The notes beneath the pieces were generated by a model. That model worked only from the letters and a program-made list of their open reading frames with translations, was not told the DNA's origin and did not search any database. Below, piece by piece: positions 29,179 to 40,016 of a DNA stretch of 64,000 bases. This DNA comes from Perkinsela sp. pyNocScin1 (taxonomy: Eukaryota > Euglenozoa > Kinetoplastea > Prokinetoplastida > Perkinselidae), in NCBI GenBank assembly GCA_964019655.1, contig CAXHTR010000004.1, positions 372,001 through 436,000 of the forward strand. The letters run 5' to 3'. Position 1 is the first letter of the stretch; the number at the start of each line of letters is the position of its first letter. Both the position numbers and the translations under genes were made by a program.

Positions 29179-29997
29179 TCACGCGGGGCCAGCCCTTCGG
29201 CGTGCTTTGACGACCCACTCAAAATCGTAAGCGTCATCATTCTCACTTAAAGTGTCTGCAAATATTTTTAAAGCTTTTGCAGAGACGCCTTGCATATGGA
29301 AAGACTCAACTGGATTCCCATGGACATCAAAGATTTCCATCTCAGGGTGAGCCTGTACCACAGTCACCTGTGTAAACGCATTTAGAGAGAGACCGAGAGA
29401 TTGCAGCGAAGTGAAGCGCTCATCTAAGAGGATCTCCCCTGAGAAAGAGTTTTCATCAAGCCAGAGAAATTTCAAAGTTTTCGGCAGGTATATGACGTTA
29501 AATGTGCCGCTAAAATTATTCTCTGCAAGGTTAATATGCACGAGTGATTGAGGCATTGTACGTGTCTCAAATGGCCCCTCGAGATGGTTCAGACTAACAT
29601 CAAGCCTTTCCAGCTGGCGAGGAAGCGCTTCTGTGTCGATTGTTCCTTTGAGACCATTTCCGCTCAAATTAATTTTTCGCAGGGACGCTGGCCAGTTCTC
29701 GACCATGATATACCCTGAGAACTGTGCGTTTCCAATATAGAGCTCTTCAATAGAAGGGGGCAAAAACGCAAAATTGACAATTCCACCGAGTTCGGACCAA
29801 CTTTGTAACACCCGAAGATTCCCATGCTCGTTGCGCTCGATTTTGAACTTTGATAAATCGATGGTCCCATTCTCACCGGTTATTGCGCTTTTGTTCGTAC
29901 AGCCATCGAAAAACGTCTCTAAGAGGGACTCCTCAGACATAAGATATGGGTCCATTCGTCCAAGCGCGGAGTCGAGAGCAGATACAAGCGAAAGCAT
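29179..29997 (-). CDS. LRR protein, group A2, first gene left of the strand switch
   Basis: 272 residues from ATG at 29997 (MLSLVSALDSALGRMDPYLM). An in-frame ATG at 30054 would add 19 residues translated from a pyrimidine tract (HFFLYHLLLFSQLN). Cap MSEESLLETFFDGCTNK and a Cys-free linker. Six repeats (LPRQLERLDVSLNHLEGPFE, LPKTLKFLWLDENSFSGEIL). The cap resembles the first plus-strand gene (32593) and the last gene (63190). The C-terminus lacks the VVDE tail and ends basic. Confidence 0.85.
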   Translation of the reverse strand: MLSLVSALDSALGRMDPYLMSEESLLETFFDGCTNKSAITGENGTIDLSKFKIERNEHGNLRVLQSWSELGGIVNFAFLPPSIEELYIGNAQFSGYIMVENWPASLRKINLSGNGLKGTIDTEALPRQLERLDVSLNHLEGPFETRTMPQSLVHINLAENNFSGTFNVIYLPKTLKFLWLDENSFSGEILLDERFTSLQSLGLSLNAFTQVTVVQAHPEMEIFDVHGNPVESFHMQGVSAKALKIFADTLSENDDAYDFEWVVKARRRAGPA

Positions 29998-32592
29998 GTT
30001 TAGTTGAGAAAAGAGTAGCAGATGATAGAGAAAAAAATGTCTCGACTGCCCCATTCGTGGAAATATTCATCTTAGTAAACTTGGCATCTTTGTTTCAATC
30101 TGCATGCATTTGAAGTCTCTTAATGACTGTGTGTCCAGTTTTTATTTTTGCTTGGATGTGTTTCAAAGGAAGTGGGTGTGGTACACTTGCGAATGGGGCT
30201 ATCATCAAACTAAGCTAATCAGAAATTAGAATTCCTCGGCCTTTAGCGTACTAGCTTTAGCCCAATCGGTATTGTCCTTCGGCCTTTAGAAAGCTTTTTT
30301 GTTGTCTAGTGTAAGGCGTCGCTTTCGAAACTTATGAAAATGATAGCCATCTGGATCTGGTTCAAGTGCAACGACTGCTTCAGGTGCCCCAGGAGTCTCC
30401 CGAGACTAAGTAGAAACTGAAGTGAACCAAGTTCAAAAGTACATTCGTACATAGAGGACCACCCCTTCAGTACAACTTTTGGTTCTAATCAGCCACATTT
30501 CAAAAGAAGTGAGCATTTGTCTAATTCAACTTCAGTTTCTCTTCAAAGTATCAGCGCGTAGAATGAGCATACGATATAAGATCATACTAAGAGGCTTTAT
30601 TCATGAACATGAAAATTATGAATTGCATGCGCAAAGTCATTCTATACTTTCCTATATCTACCTCCAAAATTCAGTAACTCCTCCATCCATTCTACGCTGT
30701 ATAAAGTATATAAGATACCGCGTGCCTAAAGATCTCAAGGACTCAAACGGGCTTGAATAAAGACAACATGCGAGAATAAACACTTACAAAGAGATGATAT
30801 ACTTCTAATTTCCGCTAAAGGCTAATAGGGCTCGAAGCTTGCGATTAGATATAGTCACGCTTACGAAGCATATCATTACCGTCATAGACTTCTGTCACTA
30901 CCAACTTAGATGCAGAACGCTTAGCGCCTTAGTTTAAGTGACTCTTTACATCTTTCTTCTTCGAGGCATGTAAAGACTAGATAGTTTCGGTTTAATCTTG
31001 CTCTTATGTTCCCCGACGAGCACCAAGCTTTAGCATATCATGTCACAGAAGCTACATACCGAGATTCCTAGGTTAGAAAGCATATGTTGCCTCGTTAGAT
31101 ACCACGATTCTACTTATGAAAATCTATCTCTAAGCTGCAGTGATCAAGAGTGAGACATAGAAATTAAACATCTCATTAGGATTCAAGATGGAATCTTTGT
31201 ACTTTAAGCTTCACGCTTGAAGCCGTAATCCATTTCATTTTAGGGAGAGTGTGAGCTTGTCTCAGAGCGTTCTATAATTTGAGCGAATTTCATTTTCAAG
31301 AGGAGCTTAGACCAGTATTACCTGATACATGTTGAGAACTATTAATAATCAATCAGAGCTACCGAGTGTCCATCAGCCACTATAAAGGCTGATATCGACA
31401 CTAAGGCTATCGATGTAGCTGTCTCAGTGCAATAGGAAGATTATAGATTCATTCATTAAGATGGCATATCATCGAAATCGATCATGGAAAATTGCTTGGA
31501 CCTATCCAAATATTGTAGCTTCGCTCAATATTGGGCAGCTCTTCCTAGTTTTGTAGGTGAAACCTTGTACTGTTACATGAGCTTTCATGATCATTGTCAT
31601 GAGTGGGCTTTCGCATCAATTCTTAAATCAAGGTGCTTCGAAACTAGATTGAGAGGGCAATACAATGATTCGTTTGATTATCTTCTATGAAGATTCATAG
31701 CAAGTGACTGAACAGCTCTTGGTGTAAACAGTGAAGTTCGTCTGTACGATTAACAATGTGCCTTCTTGCGCCATATAATGCATGGTATCTTTTTTAAAGT
31801 GTTAAAGAGGTTATGCTTTCATTATTGACGATCGTTAATTCAGTGGTATCAAATTTATATATTCTTTCGACGTGCTTTTAATTATCTCGATGAGGGTAGC
31901 GACCCATATGTTTGGATTTGTAGTTCAGGCGTATAATGTTCGAAGGCATTACAAGAAATCTCATCTATGTTTTCTTAATTTCATTTTAAGTTACGGAGCC
32001 ATTTGAAATGAAGCTGTAATGTGGTGATAAGAATTTTCAGCTCATTATGTTTCAAGTCACCTCAAAGAAGAATTATTAGACCAAAAGATTGCAGACATAC
32101 GAAGATGATGCGCACTCACGAAATACATATATTACTATACTTGAGAATCTCGGCTATGACTTACGATTCTGATAAATACACGATCGCGCTACGCTGAAGC
32201 CCAAAACAGAGAAGACGCTAGCATTTTTTAGACTTTATTTCGCAGCATTGTACAAAGCTTCTAAATTATCCTCTATTACACGAGCGAATCCGAAGTCAGT
32301 CTGCAAGTGGAAAAGTAAGGGATAAATTGCTTACGACGAGAAGAATACCTATAGTACAGAGCAGGGTGTAGTTATGCTAAGAATCATCCACGTATAAAAA
32401 GAAAGTCGGTGTTTTCAGAATACGCAAAGGCTAAGTTAAGTAACGGGAAAAGCTTCATGTTCTTATGACTCTGATTGGCAAGGTTAAGACTAGAATCTTT
32501 TTTTAACCTCAATCTAGTGCTAAGTCAGTTTTAACCTTCGTTTTTTCCGTGAGTGTACTTCAATCCTTCCTCGCTTCCTCTCTTAATTTAGA
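29998..32592. promoter_or_regulatory. Divergent strand-switch region
   Basis: About 2.6 kb with no convincing frame on either strand, lying between minus-strand genes on its left and plus-strand genes on its right. In kinetoplastids such divergent regions are where RNA polymerase II starts both polycistronic units; no core promoter motif is expected or seen. The sequence is AT-rich. Two copies of TCGGCCTTTAG sit near 30237 and 30285. No tRNA, SL RNA or LRR relic was recognised, although AT-rich decay could hide one. Confidence 0.65.
32562..32591 (+). promoter_or_regulatory. Candidate trans-splice acceptor
   Basis: TCCTTCCTCGCTTCCTCTCT then TAATTTAG, with the AG one base before the ATG at 32593. 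This is the clearest pyrimidine tract and acceptor in the window and marks the first mature mRNA of the rightward unit. Confidence 0.6.
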
Positions 32593-33993
32593 ATGCTCTC
32601 CATACTACTTGTCCTCTCTGTGGATAGCGAACTCGGTCGCCTCGATCATAGCACGCTGTCACAACAAGCGCTTCTAGAGATGTTCGCTGATGGCTTTGAG
32701 AACAAGGCTATTCTCCGTGACATGCACGAAAATTTTAAAGCATTCTGCGACTGGGGCGGTATCACATGCAACGAGGATGGTCAAGTCATCAAAGTTGCAT
32801 GGAGCTTTGAGAAGATCGGCGAAAAATCCCTCGGTGGGGCACCAAATTTCGCCTTCCTTCCCCTCACAGTAAAGGAGCTCTTCCTCGATGCCCACCAGCT
32901 CACGGGGTCCGTCGACTTCCGCGACTTACCGCCAAGCCTGGAGATTCTGAGCCTCGCGTACAACAATTTCTCGGGGGAACTACAGACAAAAGATATCCCA
33001 CGCACCATCGAGTGCATGAACCTCTCACGGAATAATTTTTCGGGGGACTTCGATATGAGCGCGCTCCCATCCACAATGCACGACCTCTTCCTGACCATGA
33101 ACCAGTTTGAGGGCAGTCTCGCGCTCCATAGCCTCCCACCGCATCTGCGCAAAATTTGGGCAACAAGCAACAAATTTTGCGGGCCCATAGACCTCACGCG
33201 GCTCAACACGGACCTCCAGGTCGTCGAGATCGGATCGAATCGGCTCTTCGGGAGCATATCGCTCGACAAGCTCCCAGCGTCCCTCCGTGTGCTCTCAATG
33301 AACGAGAACGATTTTTCGGGGATCATCACGCTCAGCCACCTCCCGCCGCACCTCGAGCTCTTCGTCGCGTCCAGCAACAAACTCGCAGGGTTCATCAACT
33401 TCAACGCGCTCCCCGCGAACCTCACTGAGCTCGCGCTCGACTGGAATTTGTTTGAGGGCGAAATCGACGCCGCGCGCCTCCCACAGGACCTCGAGAACCT
33501 CAACATCGCGCAGAACCCCTTCCTGGGGACTTTTGACTTCACAAGGATGCCTCGCCTGTCGCGAAGCTACTTTCTGAACGACTGCCGCTTCCATGGGACT
33601 GCAGATTTCGAGTCTTTGCCCGTTTACCTCAAAAACTTGTCTATCGCGGGGAACGCGTTTACGGGGTCCCTGTGCCTAACAAAGCTGCCAAGCATCCTCG
33701 CCTCGCTCGACATCAGCGAGAACCAATTTACGGGGGGACTGGACGTTACAAAGCTGCCGCCGACGCTTACGAAACTTGACGCAGCGGAGAACGGTTTTTC
33801 AGGGACAATTCAGCTCCACGCCCTGCCGGTCGCGCTCAAAGAGCTCGACATCTCGAACAACGAGCTCGAGGGCTGCCTCGACCTGGCGTCCATCCCTGGC
33901 GAGATCGAGGCGTTCGATGCCTCTGGGAACGCTTTTTCAAAGACGACAGAGTCTGATCGTATCCGTGTGAAAACGCACGGGCTGTATTTTTAG
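32593..33993 (+). CDS. LRR protein, group A2, sixteen repeats
   Basis: 466 residues, the largest group A protein here with 54556 and 56489. Start MLSILLVLSVDSELGRLDHS; cap LSQQALLEMFADGFENK and FCDWGGITC. Then about sixteen contiguous 23-residue repeats from NFAFLPLTVKELFLD onward (LPPSLEILSLAYNNFSGELQ, LPSILASLDISENQFTGGLD). It ends shortly after the last repeat without the VVDE tail. Repeats are extremely regular and GC-rich, with the codon string for FSG nearly constant. Probably an extended solenoid; role unknown. Confidence 0.9.
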   Translation: MLSILLVLSVDSELGRLDHSTLSQQALLEMFADGFENKAILRDMHENFKAFCDWGGITCNEDGQVIKVAWSFEKIGEKSLGGAPNFAFLPLTVKELFLDAHQLTGSVDFRDLPPSLEILSLAYNNFSGELQTKDIPRTIECMNLSRNNFSGDFDMSALPSTMHDLFLTMNQFEGSLALHSLPPHLRKIWATSNKFCGPIDLTRLNTDLQVVEIGSNRLFGSISLDKLPASLRVLSMNENDFSGIITLSHLPPHLELFVASSNKLAGFINFNALPANLTELALDWNLFEGEIDAARLPQDLENLNIAQNPFLGTFDFTRMPRLSRSYFLNDCRFHGTADFESLPVYLKNLSIAGNAFTGSLCLTKLPSILASLDISENQFTGGLDVTKLPPTLTKLDAAENGFSGTIQLHALPVALKELDISNNELEGCLDLASIPGEIEAFDASGNAFSKTTESDRIRVKTHGLYF

Positions 33994-34147
33994 GACCAGG
34001 GTTTAGGCCACCTGCGTCGCTCTGAGCACACAGAACAAAAGAAAATGTGCCACACATTTGTATACGTGAGTGAAGTAAAAATCGAGTTGATGCGCTTTCG
34101 ATTCGAGCGAAGTCGATTTTTTGATAGATTTTCATCGCATATTCAAA

Positions 34148-34519
34148 ATGTCTGCTGACCCATTTGCGAAAGACCGTGGCACTGAAGTCAACGACGTGAG
34201 CGGGGGAAACATCATCAAGACATTTATATACAGCGGCGGAAACGGCTCGGCGATGCGCCTGTTCGCCCCAAAGGCCGGCGATGGCTACCGCGAGGCCGAC
34301 CAGTACACCATCCCGCCGTACAAAGCGGACCTGAGCTACTTCCACCCGTGCTACACGCTGAACGCTGCGCTGGACAAGTGCAATAGGCAGAACAGCGAGG
34401 ACATGAAGCTCCCGGGCCGCTGCGCTGCGTGCAACGACGAGCGCCAGGCGCTCATGAAGTGTTTTACGAAGACAAAGTACTCGCACCCGGTGGAGCACAG
34501 GAGGCGAATCAGTGAGTAG
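34148..34519 (+). CDS. Twin CX9C (CHCH-type) mitochondrial protein
   Basis: 123 residues from ATG at 34148 (MSADPFAKDRGTEV); an ATG-less open frame extends nine codons upstream. The C-terminal half has C-YTLNAALDK-C and C-NDERQALMK-C, two exact CX9C motifs, the hallmark of small intermembrane-space proteins folded by the Mia40/Erv pathway, such as respiratory-complex subunits and assembly factors. An extra C-A-A-C overlaps the second motif. Which member it is cannot be told; the long N-terminal region suggests a lineage-specific subunit. Confidence 0.8.
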   Translation: MSADPFAKDRGTEVNDVSGGNIIKTFIYSGGNGSAMRLFAPKAGDGYREADQYTIPPYKADLSYFHPCYTLNAALDKCNRQNSEDMKLPGRCAACNDERQALMKCFTKTKYSHPVEHRRRISE

Positions 34520-35138
34520 AAGGGAGGAATACCAAGTCGAATATCTGAAGAGGAGCTGTATTTCGAAGACCGAAACACATGCTTTTTCAAGGAAGTATAG
34601 CGCGTTCTGTGTGTACCACTTTACATTCAAAAGGTAATCAGATTTCTACTAAGTCTACTCGAGTAGCAAAGCATCACATTTTCGCATATTTTCTCGTATT
34701 TACGTATGTATTGGATGCTTGACTGATTGGCACTAGATATTGGTTTCGTAATCCCATAGATATGGTCAGCAAATTCACGCGTTGCGTAAGGAGTCGGGGT
34801 GAATGACTACACCCCTTGACTACAAAGAAAGAGCGAAAGATCAACCAAAATGAGCCTTGTTTGTCATATGTTCCATAGATGGTTCTTGAAGCGAGCAATC
34901 AAGCGTTACTTTTCTTCGTCGCTGGATTCTTAGCTTGGTATATTACGACCTTCTGGGGTTAGGACTAAGATTTCGACGAGATTGACCGTGATCGAATGAA
35001 GAGGAACTTGAAGCAGCAGTCTGATACAGTTTGAATCGCGAAAGACAATAGCTCTTATACAGGTGACCTTTTCGGATTCCATCTACGTTCTGCAGAGTTA
35101 AGTCCATTTACTCTTTCAGGTCTTTACCCAATTGACAA
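34520..35138. other. Intergenic with one small hairpin
   Basis: No gene recognised in about 620 bases. At 34792-34821 AGTCGGGGTG and CACCCC plus GACT can pair around an AATGACTA loop with a TT bulge. No function is implied. Confidence 0.4.
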
Positions 35139-35816
35139 ATGCCTCTTCCCGTCCTGTCCATCTTCATCAGTGCCGATATCACACTACCATCCAATCCCCG
35201 CGAACTCCAAAAAACAGTCATGGCCAAGCTACTCCACCTGAACGAAGCGGCAGACCTCGATGCGTTTGCCACGAGCGCTGGAATCATCGGCCCCTTAGGC
35301 GAAACAGACATCTGTGACTGGCGCGACGTCCTGTGCGCAGACGGTCTCATCACAGCGCTCTACTGGCATGACACCAACGATCACGTCATTCTCGGGGAAG
35401 TGTCCTTTGACATCGACTGGCTGCCGCCGACGGCTGAGCGAATCTTTATGCAAGGACATGACACGAAAGGAATGATTCATGCAGCATTGCTGCCGCGGCG
35501 CCTCACCACGCTCGACTTCTCCCACTGTAAAATGGATGGCAAACTCGATATCGAAAACTTTCCAGGCGCCATCGAAATCGCTCGGCTCTCTGGGAACAGA
35601 TTTGTGGGTGTGCTTCGCCTCGTTCGCGTGCCGCCAAAGCTGCGACAGCTTGTGCTTCAGAATTGCATGCTCAGCCGCGTTATCGTGTACAACGCTGGCC
35701 TGCCAAGCTGCCTTGAGCGGATCGACCTGCGGAACAACGATCGAAAGATCAAATGGGCTGTCATTGACGGGAAGATAGCCGATGAGCGAATCGTGGCAGC
35801 AACAGGTGTCGCATAG
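35139..35816 (+). CDS. LRR protein, group B3
   Basis: 225 residues, start MPLPVLSIFISADITLPSNP. Cap C-D-W-R-D-V-L-C-A-D-G; then DIDWLPPTAERIFMQG, LLPRRLTTLDFSHCKMDGKL, NFPGAIEIARLSGNRFVGVL, VPPKLRQLVLQNCMLSRVIV and LPSCLERIDLRNND. The C-terminus has IADERI (DxR[VI] motif). TTTACTCTTTCAG upstream is a good acceptor. Nearest relatives are 9599 and 14564 on the other arm. Confidence 0.86.
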   Translation: MPLPVLSIFISADITLPSNPRELQKTVMAKLLHLNEAADLDAFATSAGIIGPLGETDICDWRDVLCADGLITALYWHDTNDHVILGEVSFDIDWLPPTAERIFMQGHDTKGMIHAALLPRRLTTLDFSHCKMDGKLDIENFPGAIEIARLSGNRFVGVLRLVRVPPKLRQLVLQNCMLSRVIVYNAGLPSCLERIDLRNNDRKIKWAVIDGKIADERIVAATGVA

Positions 35817-36149
35817 TCATCTATTCGCTGTATCTGTGTGTTTGTGAGACTTAAACGAGGGAATTTTACGGGCCTAGTCTCGAGTTTCTCTGGACCTCAA
35901 CAGAAAAGCACTCGGCGTGCGTCTCGTTCGCTAGAACCCAGAGAATGCTCGGCATCACTTATACATGAGAAATCATAACGCAGTGGAAAGTAAGTCTGTC
36001 TTCTTTGAAGATGATATTCATGAAACTTTAGTTATCGCAGGTTGCTATTCGTATGAAGTATATTGCGAATAGATGCTGAAAGTTATCAATGAGAAGGGGC
36101 TTATTTCGGAGCTTGAGGTTAAATTTTATCTTGGAGCTTTAGGGGAAGA

Positions 36150-36660
36150 AGACCTTAAGAATACCGAAGACTTTGATGCTGACGGGCTTTCAAAGGACTT
36201 TTGAATGACAGGAAAGAAAGGAAATCTTTCCGTGGAACATTCACCAAGGTGGAGCGCATGTATGTTTTGATGCGCAGAGTGTGCGGCACCTGAGCTCACA
36301 CGACTAGAGATTAAAGGAAGAGCTGCTGTCGCATCTTGCAAAGATTCAGCGATTAGTATCGATCGATTTCCATAGGGGGACTTTATCGACTCAAGAAACT
36401 TTGACAATGGTCCTTGGGAGTGCAAGATAAAATGAAGAGCCTGAAACTGTCCATTTGTAGAAAGGTTTGTAATGGGCTGTTCGATTTCATTGCGATCTGT
36501 AAGAAAGCCGCAGTATTGACGCTTGAGACAGCGATGTGACTGCTGTGGCAGTCGAAAAGTACAGAGCAGCGAAGCGGCCGTTTCAGAAGGTTTTGGCATG
36601 CAGGTCATCCCAGAACCCACCGAAAGCCGATGAAATCAGCATAGTATTACAGTGTGCCGA
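36150..36660 (+). pseudogene. Group C pseudogene with six in-frame stops
   Basis: The plus strand reads SVRHLSSHD, stop, RLKEELLSHLAKIQRLVSID and so on to AVAVEKYRAAKRPFQKVL. It aligns without gaps to the intact group C gene 400 bases downstream (SVRHL, LSHIAKFKNLRSIDF, then 62 codons to AYIKAKQP) and to 4344 (KKYRLDKRP). Stops fall at 36305, 36428, 36458, 36470, 36500 and 36524. Farther upstream the similarity (FTKVERMYV) continues in another frame. The flanks 35817-36150 and 36660-37078 hold nothing I recognise. Confidence 0.8.
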
Positions 36661-37078
36661 GTGAGAACGAGTAACCGAGCGCGTAGACAATCTCTTGACA
36701 TTGCTTGCATAGACGAGATGAATGAACAGCCGAGATGCTCAATAAAGCAACATCATTGGCATTCAACGCTTAGAAAGACATGGAGAGGTTTTAAGGGCAA
36801 ATTATCGTAAATTTTTTCAAATCTCATGAAAGGCACCTCATATGGAATGTGCAGATGGGCCCGTGGACCCTGACGCTTTGGTAAATGTTCTTTACCAGTG
36901 CCGAAAGGTAGAAATTGGGTCATCAGAAATTAGCGCACAAACCTTCTATCTACTTCGTCTCCATGCACACGCACTGAGAATCTGACTCTGACTGCAATGG
37001 TGTCTCCGTACGATATCCAGTGTAAGCACAGATCTCTCGAGAAATACGACACAACACATCCTTCAGGCATATCGCAAT

Positions 37079-38464
37079 ATGTGTTTCTCTATTTACTATC
37101 AGATGCTCAAATTGGCCTTTTCATTAGCCCTGAACCCGTCGTTGCCTTTTTTGTTTCCTTCTCGTACCGTACCAATGCTGAGCGAAGAATCTACTACGAA
37201 GCAAGATCTTTTGCAGCGCCATCATGCCCAGCCAGACCTCGTCGAAAGCAATCTTCTCGTGTCAGAGCTCGGAAAACAAAGCAGTGCACCCAGCTTTGAC
37301 TCGATGAAAGGTATCCTCAACCTGACGCAGTTCTGCAGCAAAAAGAAATGGCTTTGTCCCTACGGCCCAGAACTCGTCGATGAAACGCATCGTCTTACAA
37401 ACTATGTAGCGCCACTTTGCATCGACGAGAAACGCTTCGAGCTTTTTTTCCAGCCAAACAATATGGGGGAGTCTTTATCGGATGCGGATATTATCGAATT
37501 CCTGAAAGATGAAAAGCAGCAGTGGGACCGCATTATTCTGCCCACATATAACCCGGAGTTTTTCGAATATCTATACCTACACCCGTGCGAGGAGCTTCGA
37601 CTGAGCTATTCCCGCGAAGGACTTTCGCGCGAGGATATTCTGAATATATCCAAATGCACAAGTCTCCGCGTTATCGATATTCACACGCATGACGTCGATC
37701 CTGACGATGTGCGGATGCTTCAGAAGCTGCCACACCTAGAAAAACTCATGTACGCGAGTGGGGACGCTTGGGCGTGCTTTGACGTCCTGAATGAGGTTCC
37801 GCATCTCAACTTTCTCCAGATCGAGGGCTCAAGCGATTGTGCACTCGATTCCCCTGCGTTTCCCTTCGAGAACGAATCTCTCGTAGAGGCACTTGCTTTC
37901 ATAAATCTGCGCAAGGAAGCAACACGGCATTTACGAATATCGATCACCAGAGGACCCATCGTGTTCGCTACGCTCGGGCAATTTGAGCACGTCGAAAGCA
38001 TTTTCATCGAGGATATCAATGCCCTTTTTTACAACGGGTTTGATCTTTATATTCTCTTTATGAGTCCACACATTCAGAAAAGCGTCCGGCATCTACACTT
38101 CAACACCATTCAGTTGGACGAACGTGCGCTGTCCCACATCGCAAAATTCAAAAATCTACGCTCGATCGACTTTGGTGGGCTTGAAATCACGACCGAACAA
38201 ATGGTGGCAATCATCCATGCCAGCGCAGATCACCTGCAAAGTCTGACGATAAAGGGCTGCGAAAACGTTGGTGATGGGCTTCTCGGCGCCATTTCAAGTT
38301 GTAAAAGGCTGCGGAAAGCGTACATAGCTCAAACAGCGGTGTCCTGCGAGGTAGTTGAGGCTTATATAAAGGCGAAGCAGCCAAACTGGGGAACTTTGGA
38401 GTACAAGGAGTTCAAGCCTTATCCGATAGGGATGCAAAGTGATCAGGGTCAAATGGACGAATAA
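37079..38464 (+). CDS. RNI-like LRR protein, group C
   Basis: 461 residues, start MCFSIYYQMLKLAFSLALNP (hydrophobic). The unique N-terminal region has KWLCPYGPELVDET, PLCIDEKRFELFF and QQWDRIILPTYNPEFFEYL, nearly colinear with 4344. Ribonuclease-inhibitor-like repeats follow (CTSLRVIDIHTHDVD, LPHLEKLMYASGDAW, FKNLRSIDFGGLEITTEQ, CKRLRKAYIAQTAVS). CATCCTTCAG precedes the start by a few bases. No group A or B cap. Function unknown; a paired paralogue on the other arm suggests it has been kept by selection. Confidence 0.88.
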   Translation: MCFSIYYQMLKLAFSLALNPSLPFLFPSRTVPMLSEESTTKQDLLQRHHAQPDLVESNLLVSELGKQSSAPSFDSMKGILNLTQFCSKKKWLCPYGPELVDETHRLTNYVAPLCIDEKRFELFFQPNNMGESLSDADIIEFLKDEKQQWDRIILPTYNPEFFEYLYLHPCEELRLSYSREGLSREDILNISKCTSLRVIDIHTHDVDPDDVRMLQKLPHLEKLMYASGDAWACFDVLNEVPHLNFLQIEGSSDCALDSPAFPFENESLVEALAFINLRKEATRHLRISITRGPIVFATLGQFEHVESIFIEDINALFYNGFDLYILFMSPHIQKSVRHLHFNTIQLDERALSHIAKFKNLRSIDFGGLEITTEQMVAIIHASADHLQSLTIKGCENVGDGLLGAISSCKRLRKAYIAQTAVSCEVVEAYIKAKQPNWGTLEYKEFKPYPIGMQSDQGQMDE

Positions 38465-39027
38465 GCACGACCGGAAGTCGACACGAAAAATGAAAAATCA
38501 TGGCAATAAGACAGACTTGCAATATCAAGGAAACGGATTAGACTCATGGTAAAATTTTTGAGCGCTCAGCGCAGAATCTGAAATGATAACAGAAATGAGA
38601 TTAAATCTTGCTTTGACCGTGTAAGTCGCCGCTTTTGTCAAAATTCACTGTAGGACCTATAACATGTATTTTATGAAGTCAAATGTAACACCGGCAGGGA
38701 CATAACCAGCGGCAAAGATCCGCACCAAAGGGAAAAGATACATTATCATAGGAATACCGATTCTGAGACCTCAAAGAATGTAGCTCGGTTGTACAGATGA
38801 TTTCTCTATAAAGCACCGCTGCATACAGGAAATTTGGAGTCACCTGGGGCTTCATATCGGTCAGAATTGATCAGTCAGCTTAAGGACAAAGTTCGAAGGC
38901 TCAAGTGAGGCGAGCAATCTATACATCTGGAAAATAGAGAAACATCGAGTTTGTAAATTTTTCATCTGAAGGTAAATACTGATTCCCGACCTCACATAGC
39001 AGAATTTCTCACTTACTCCTCGTTCAT
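38465..39027. other. Intergenic, no gene seen
   Basis: About 560 bases between group C and B4 genes. Pyrimidine-rich just before the next start; otherwise nothing recognised. Confidence 0.5.
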
Positions 39028-39771
39028 ATGCACGTCACCGCTTTCCTCGTCATCGCAGTCGATCCCCACTATCTCAACATAGTCGACGCCCAGACCACCG
39101 CCATGCGCAATTTCCTGCATCCCCAAAACGCATCGCCAAGACCTTTGCCCGCTCGATTCCCCTCCATGCTTGAGTATGGCCGCATCGCAGCCCCCGAGCA
39201 CGCACATAGCCCGTGTGACTGGCAGGGTGTGTACTGCCAGTCGGGCACTGTCCGAACAATCCGCATCCACACATCCAACTTCAAGACAATGGGAAATGCC
39301 ATGCCAGACGTGCTCATCGACATGCGCTGGATGCCACCAACTACCACGTTCGTTGGTCTGACTGATTTGCACGTGCTGAACGGCTGGGCGACCGAGCGCC
39401 TCCCGCGTGCGCTCGTGCACATGTCCCTGCGAAACGTCTTCAGCCACCAGATAGGCACCGGTGTGTGGCCCATCGATTGGCAGAAGCTGCCACGCAAGAT
39501 GGAGGAGCTCAGCCTCATCAACGGCTGGTACTACGGTGAGACAATGATCGACCGCCTCCCAGTGGGCATGCGGCTCCTACGTATTAGGCACAGCTCCATA
39601 CAAATGGCGTACGTACACTTTGAGTCGCTGCCGCTTGGGCTCGAGCGTTTGGCTGTGCGAAACGGCAGGGAGGGAAAAGACGGCGTGCGGATATGTGGCA
39701 TGGGCGTGGTCAAGGATGACCCACGGGTGTCGACCGAAGAAGGCACGATAAAGTGGAAGTACACGGTGTAG
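39028..39771 (+). CDS. LRR protein, group B4
   Basis: 247 residues, start MHVTAFLVIAVDPHYLNIVD. Cap C-D-W-Q-G-V-Y-C-Q-S-G; then DMRWMPPTTTFVGLTDLHV, RLPRALVHMSLRNV, KLPRKMEELSLINGWYYG, RLPVGMRLLRIRHSS and SLPLGLERLAVRNG. The end has KDDPRV and IKWKYTV. It matches the minus-strand 1935 gene over most of its length, including the tail, and less closely the 41245 gene. Confidence 0.88.
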   Translation: MHVTAFLVIAVDPHYLNIVDAQTTAMRNFLHPQNASPRPLPARFPSMLEYGRIAAPEHAHSPCDWQGVYCQSGTVRTIRIHTSNFKTMGNAMPDVLIDMRWMPPTTTFVGLTDLHVLNGWATERLPRALVHMSLRNVFSHQIGTGVWPIDWQKLPRKMEELSLINGWYYGETMIDRLPVGMRLLRIRHSSIQMAYVHFESLPLGLERLAVRNGREGKDGVRICGMGVVKDDPRVSTEEGTIKWKYTV

Positions 39772-40016
39772 GTCGGGGGTGCGATATAGGACATAGATAA
39801 TACGAAGAGCGATAGAATGAATGCAAATAATTTGGATAAACTTTGACTCTGTGCTCCCTTTTTGGATCGAGAAATGGGTTTTGGAATCTTTTTGGAAGGC
39901 TCTGTCGATTCTTCAAAAAGAGTTTTGTGTAATTGAACTTGAGACAGATGCCTTACCGAAAAATCTGAAAGAATTTTCAATTTACGGCTACGGTTTCGTT
40001 GTATCATTTTTATTGA

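Noticed and set aside
30340-30420. Possible tRNA B-box-like word (GGTTCAAGTGC)
   Set aside because: No matching A box, acceptor stem or cloverleaf around it.
32781-33594. Long minus-strand frames opposite the 32593 gene, and similar antisense frames over many other LRR genes
   Set aside because: They arise from GC-rich regular repeats; composition is Ser/Arg-rich and there is no family pattern.
34792-34821. Hairpin as a transcription terminator
   Set aside because: Polycistronic transcription would not end here, no U-run follows and genes continue in the same direction.
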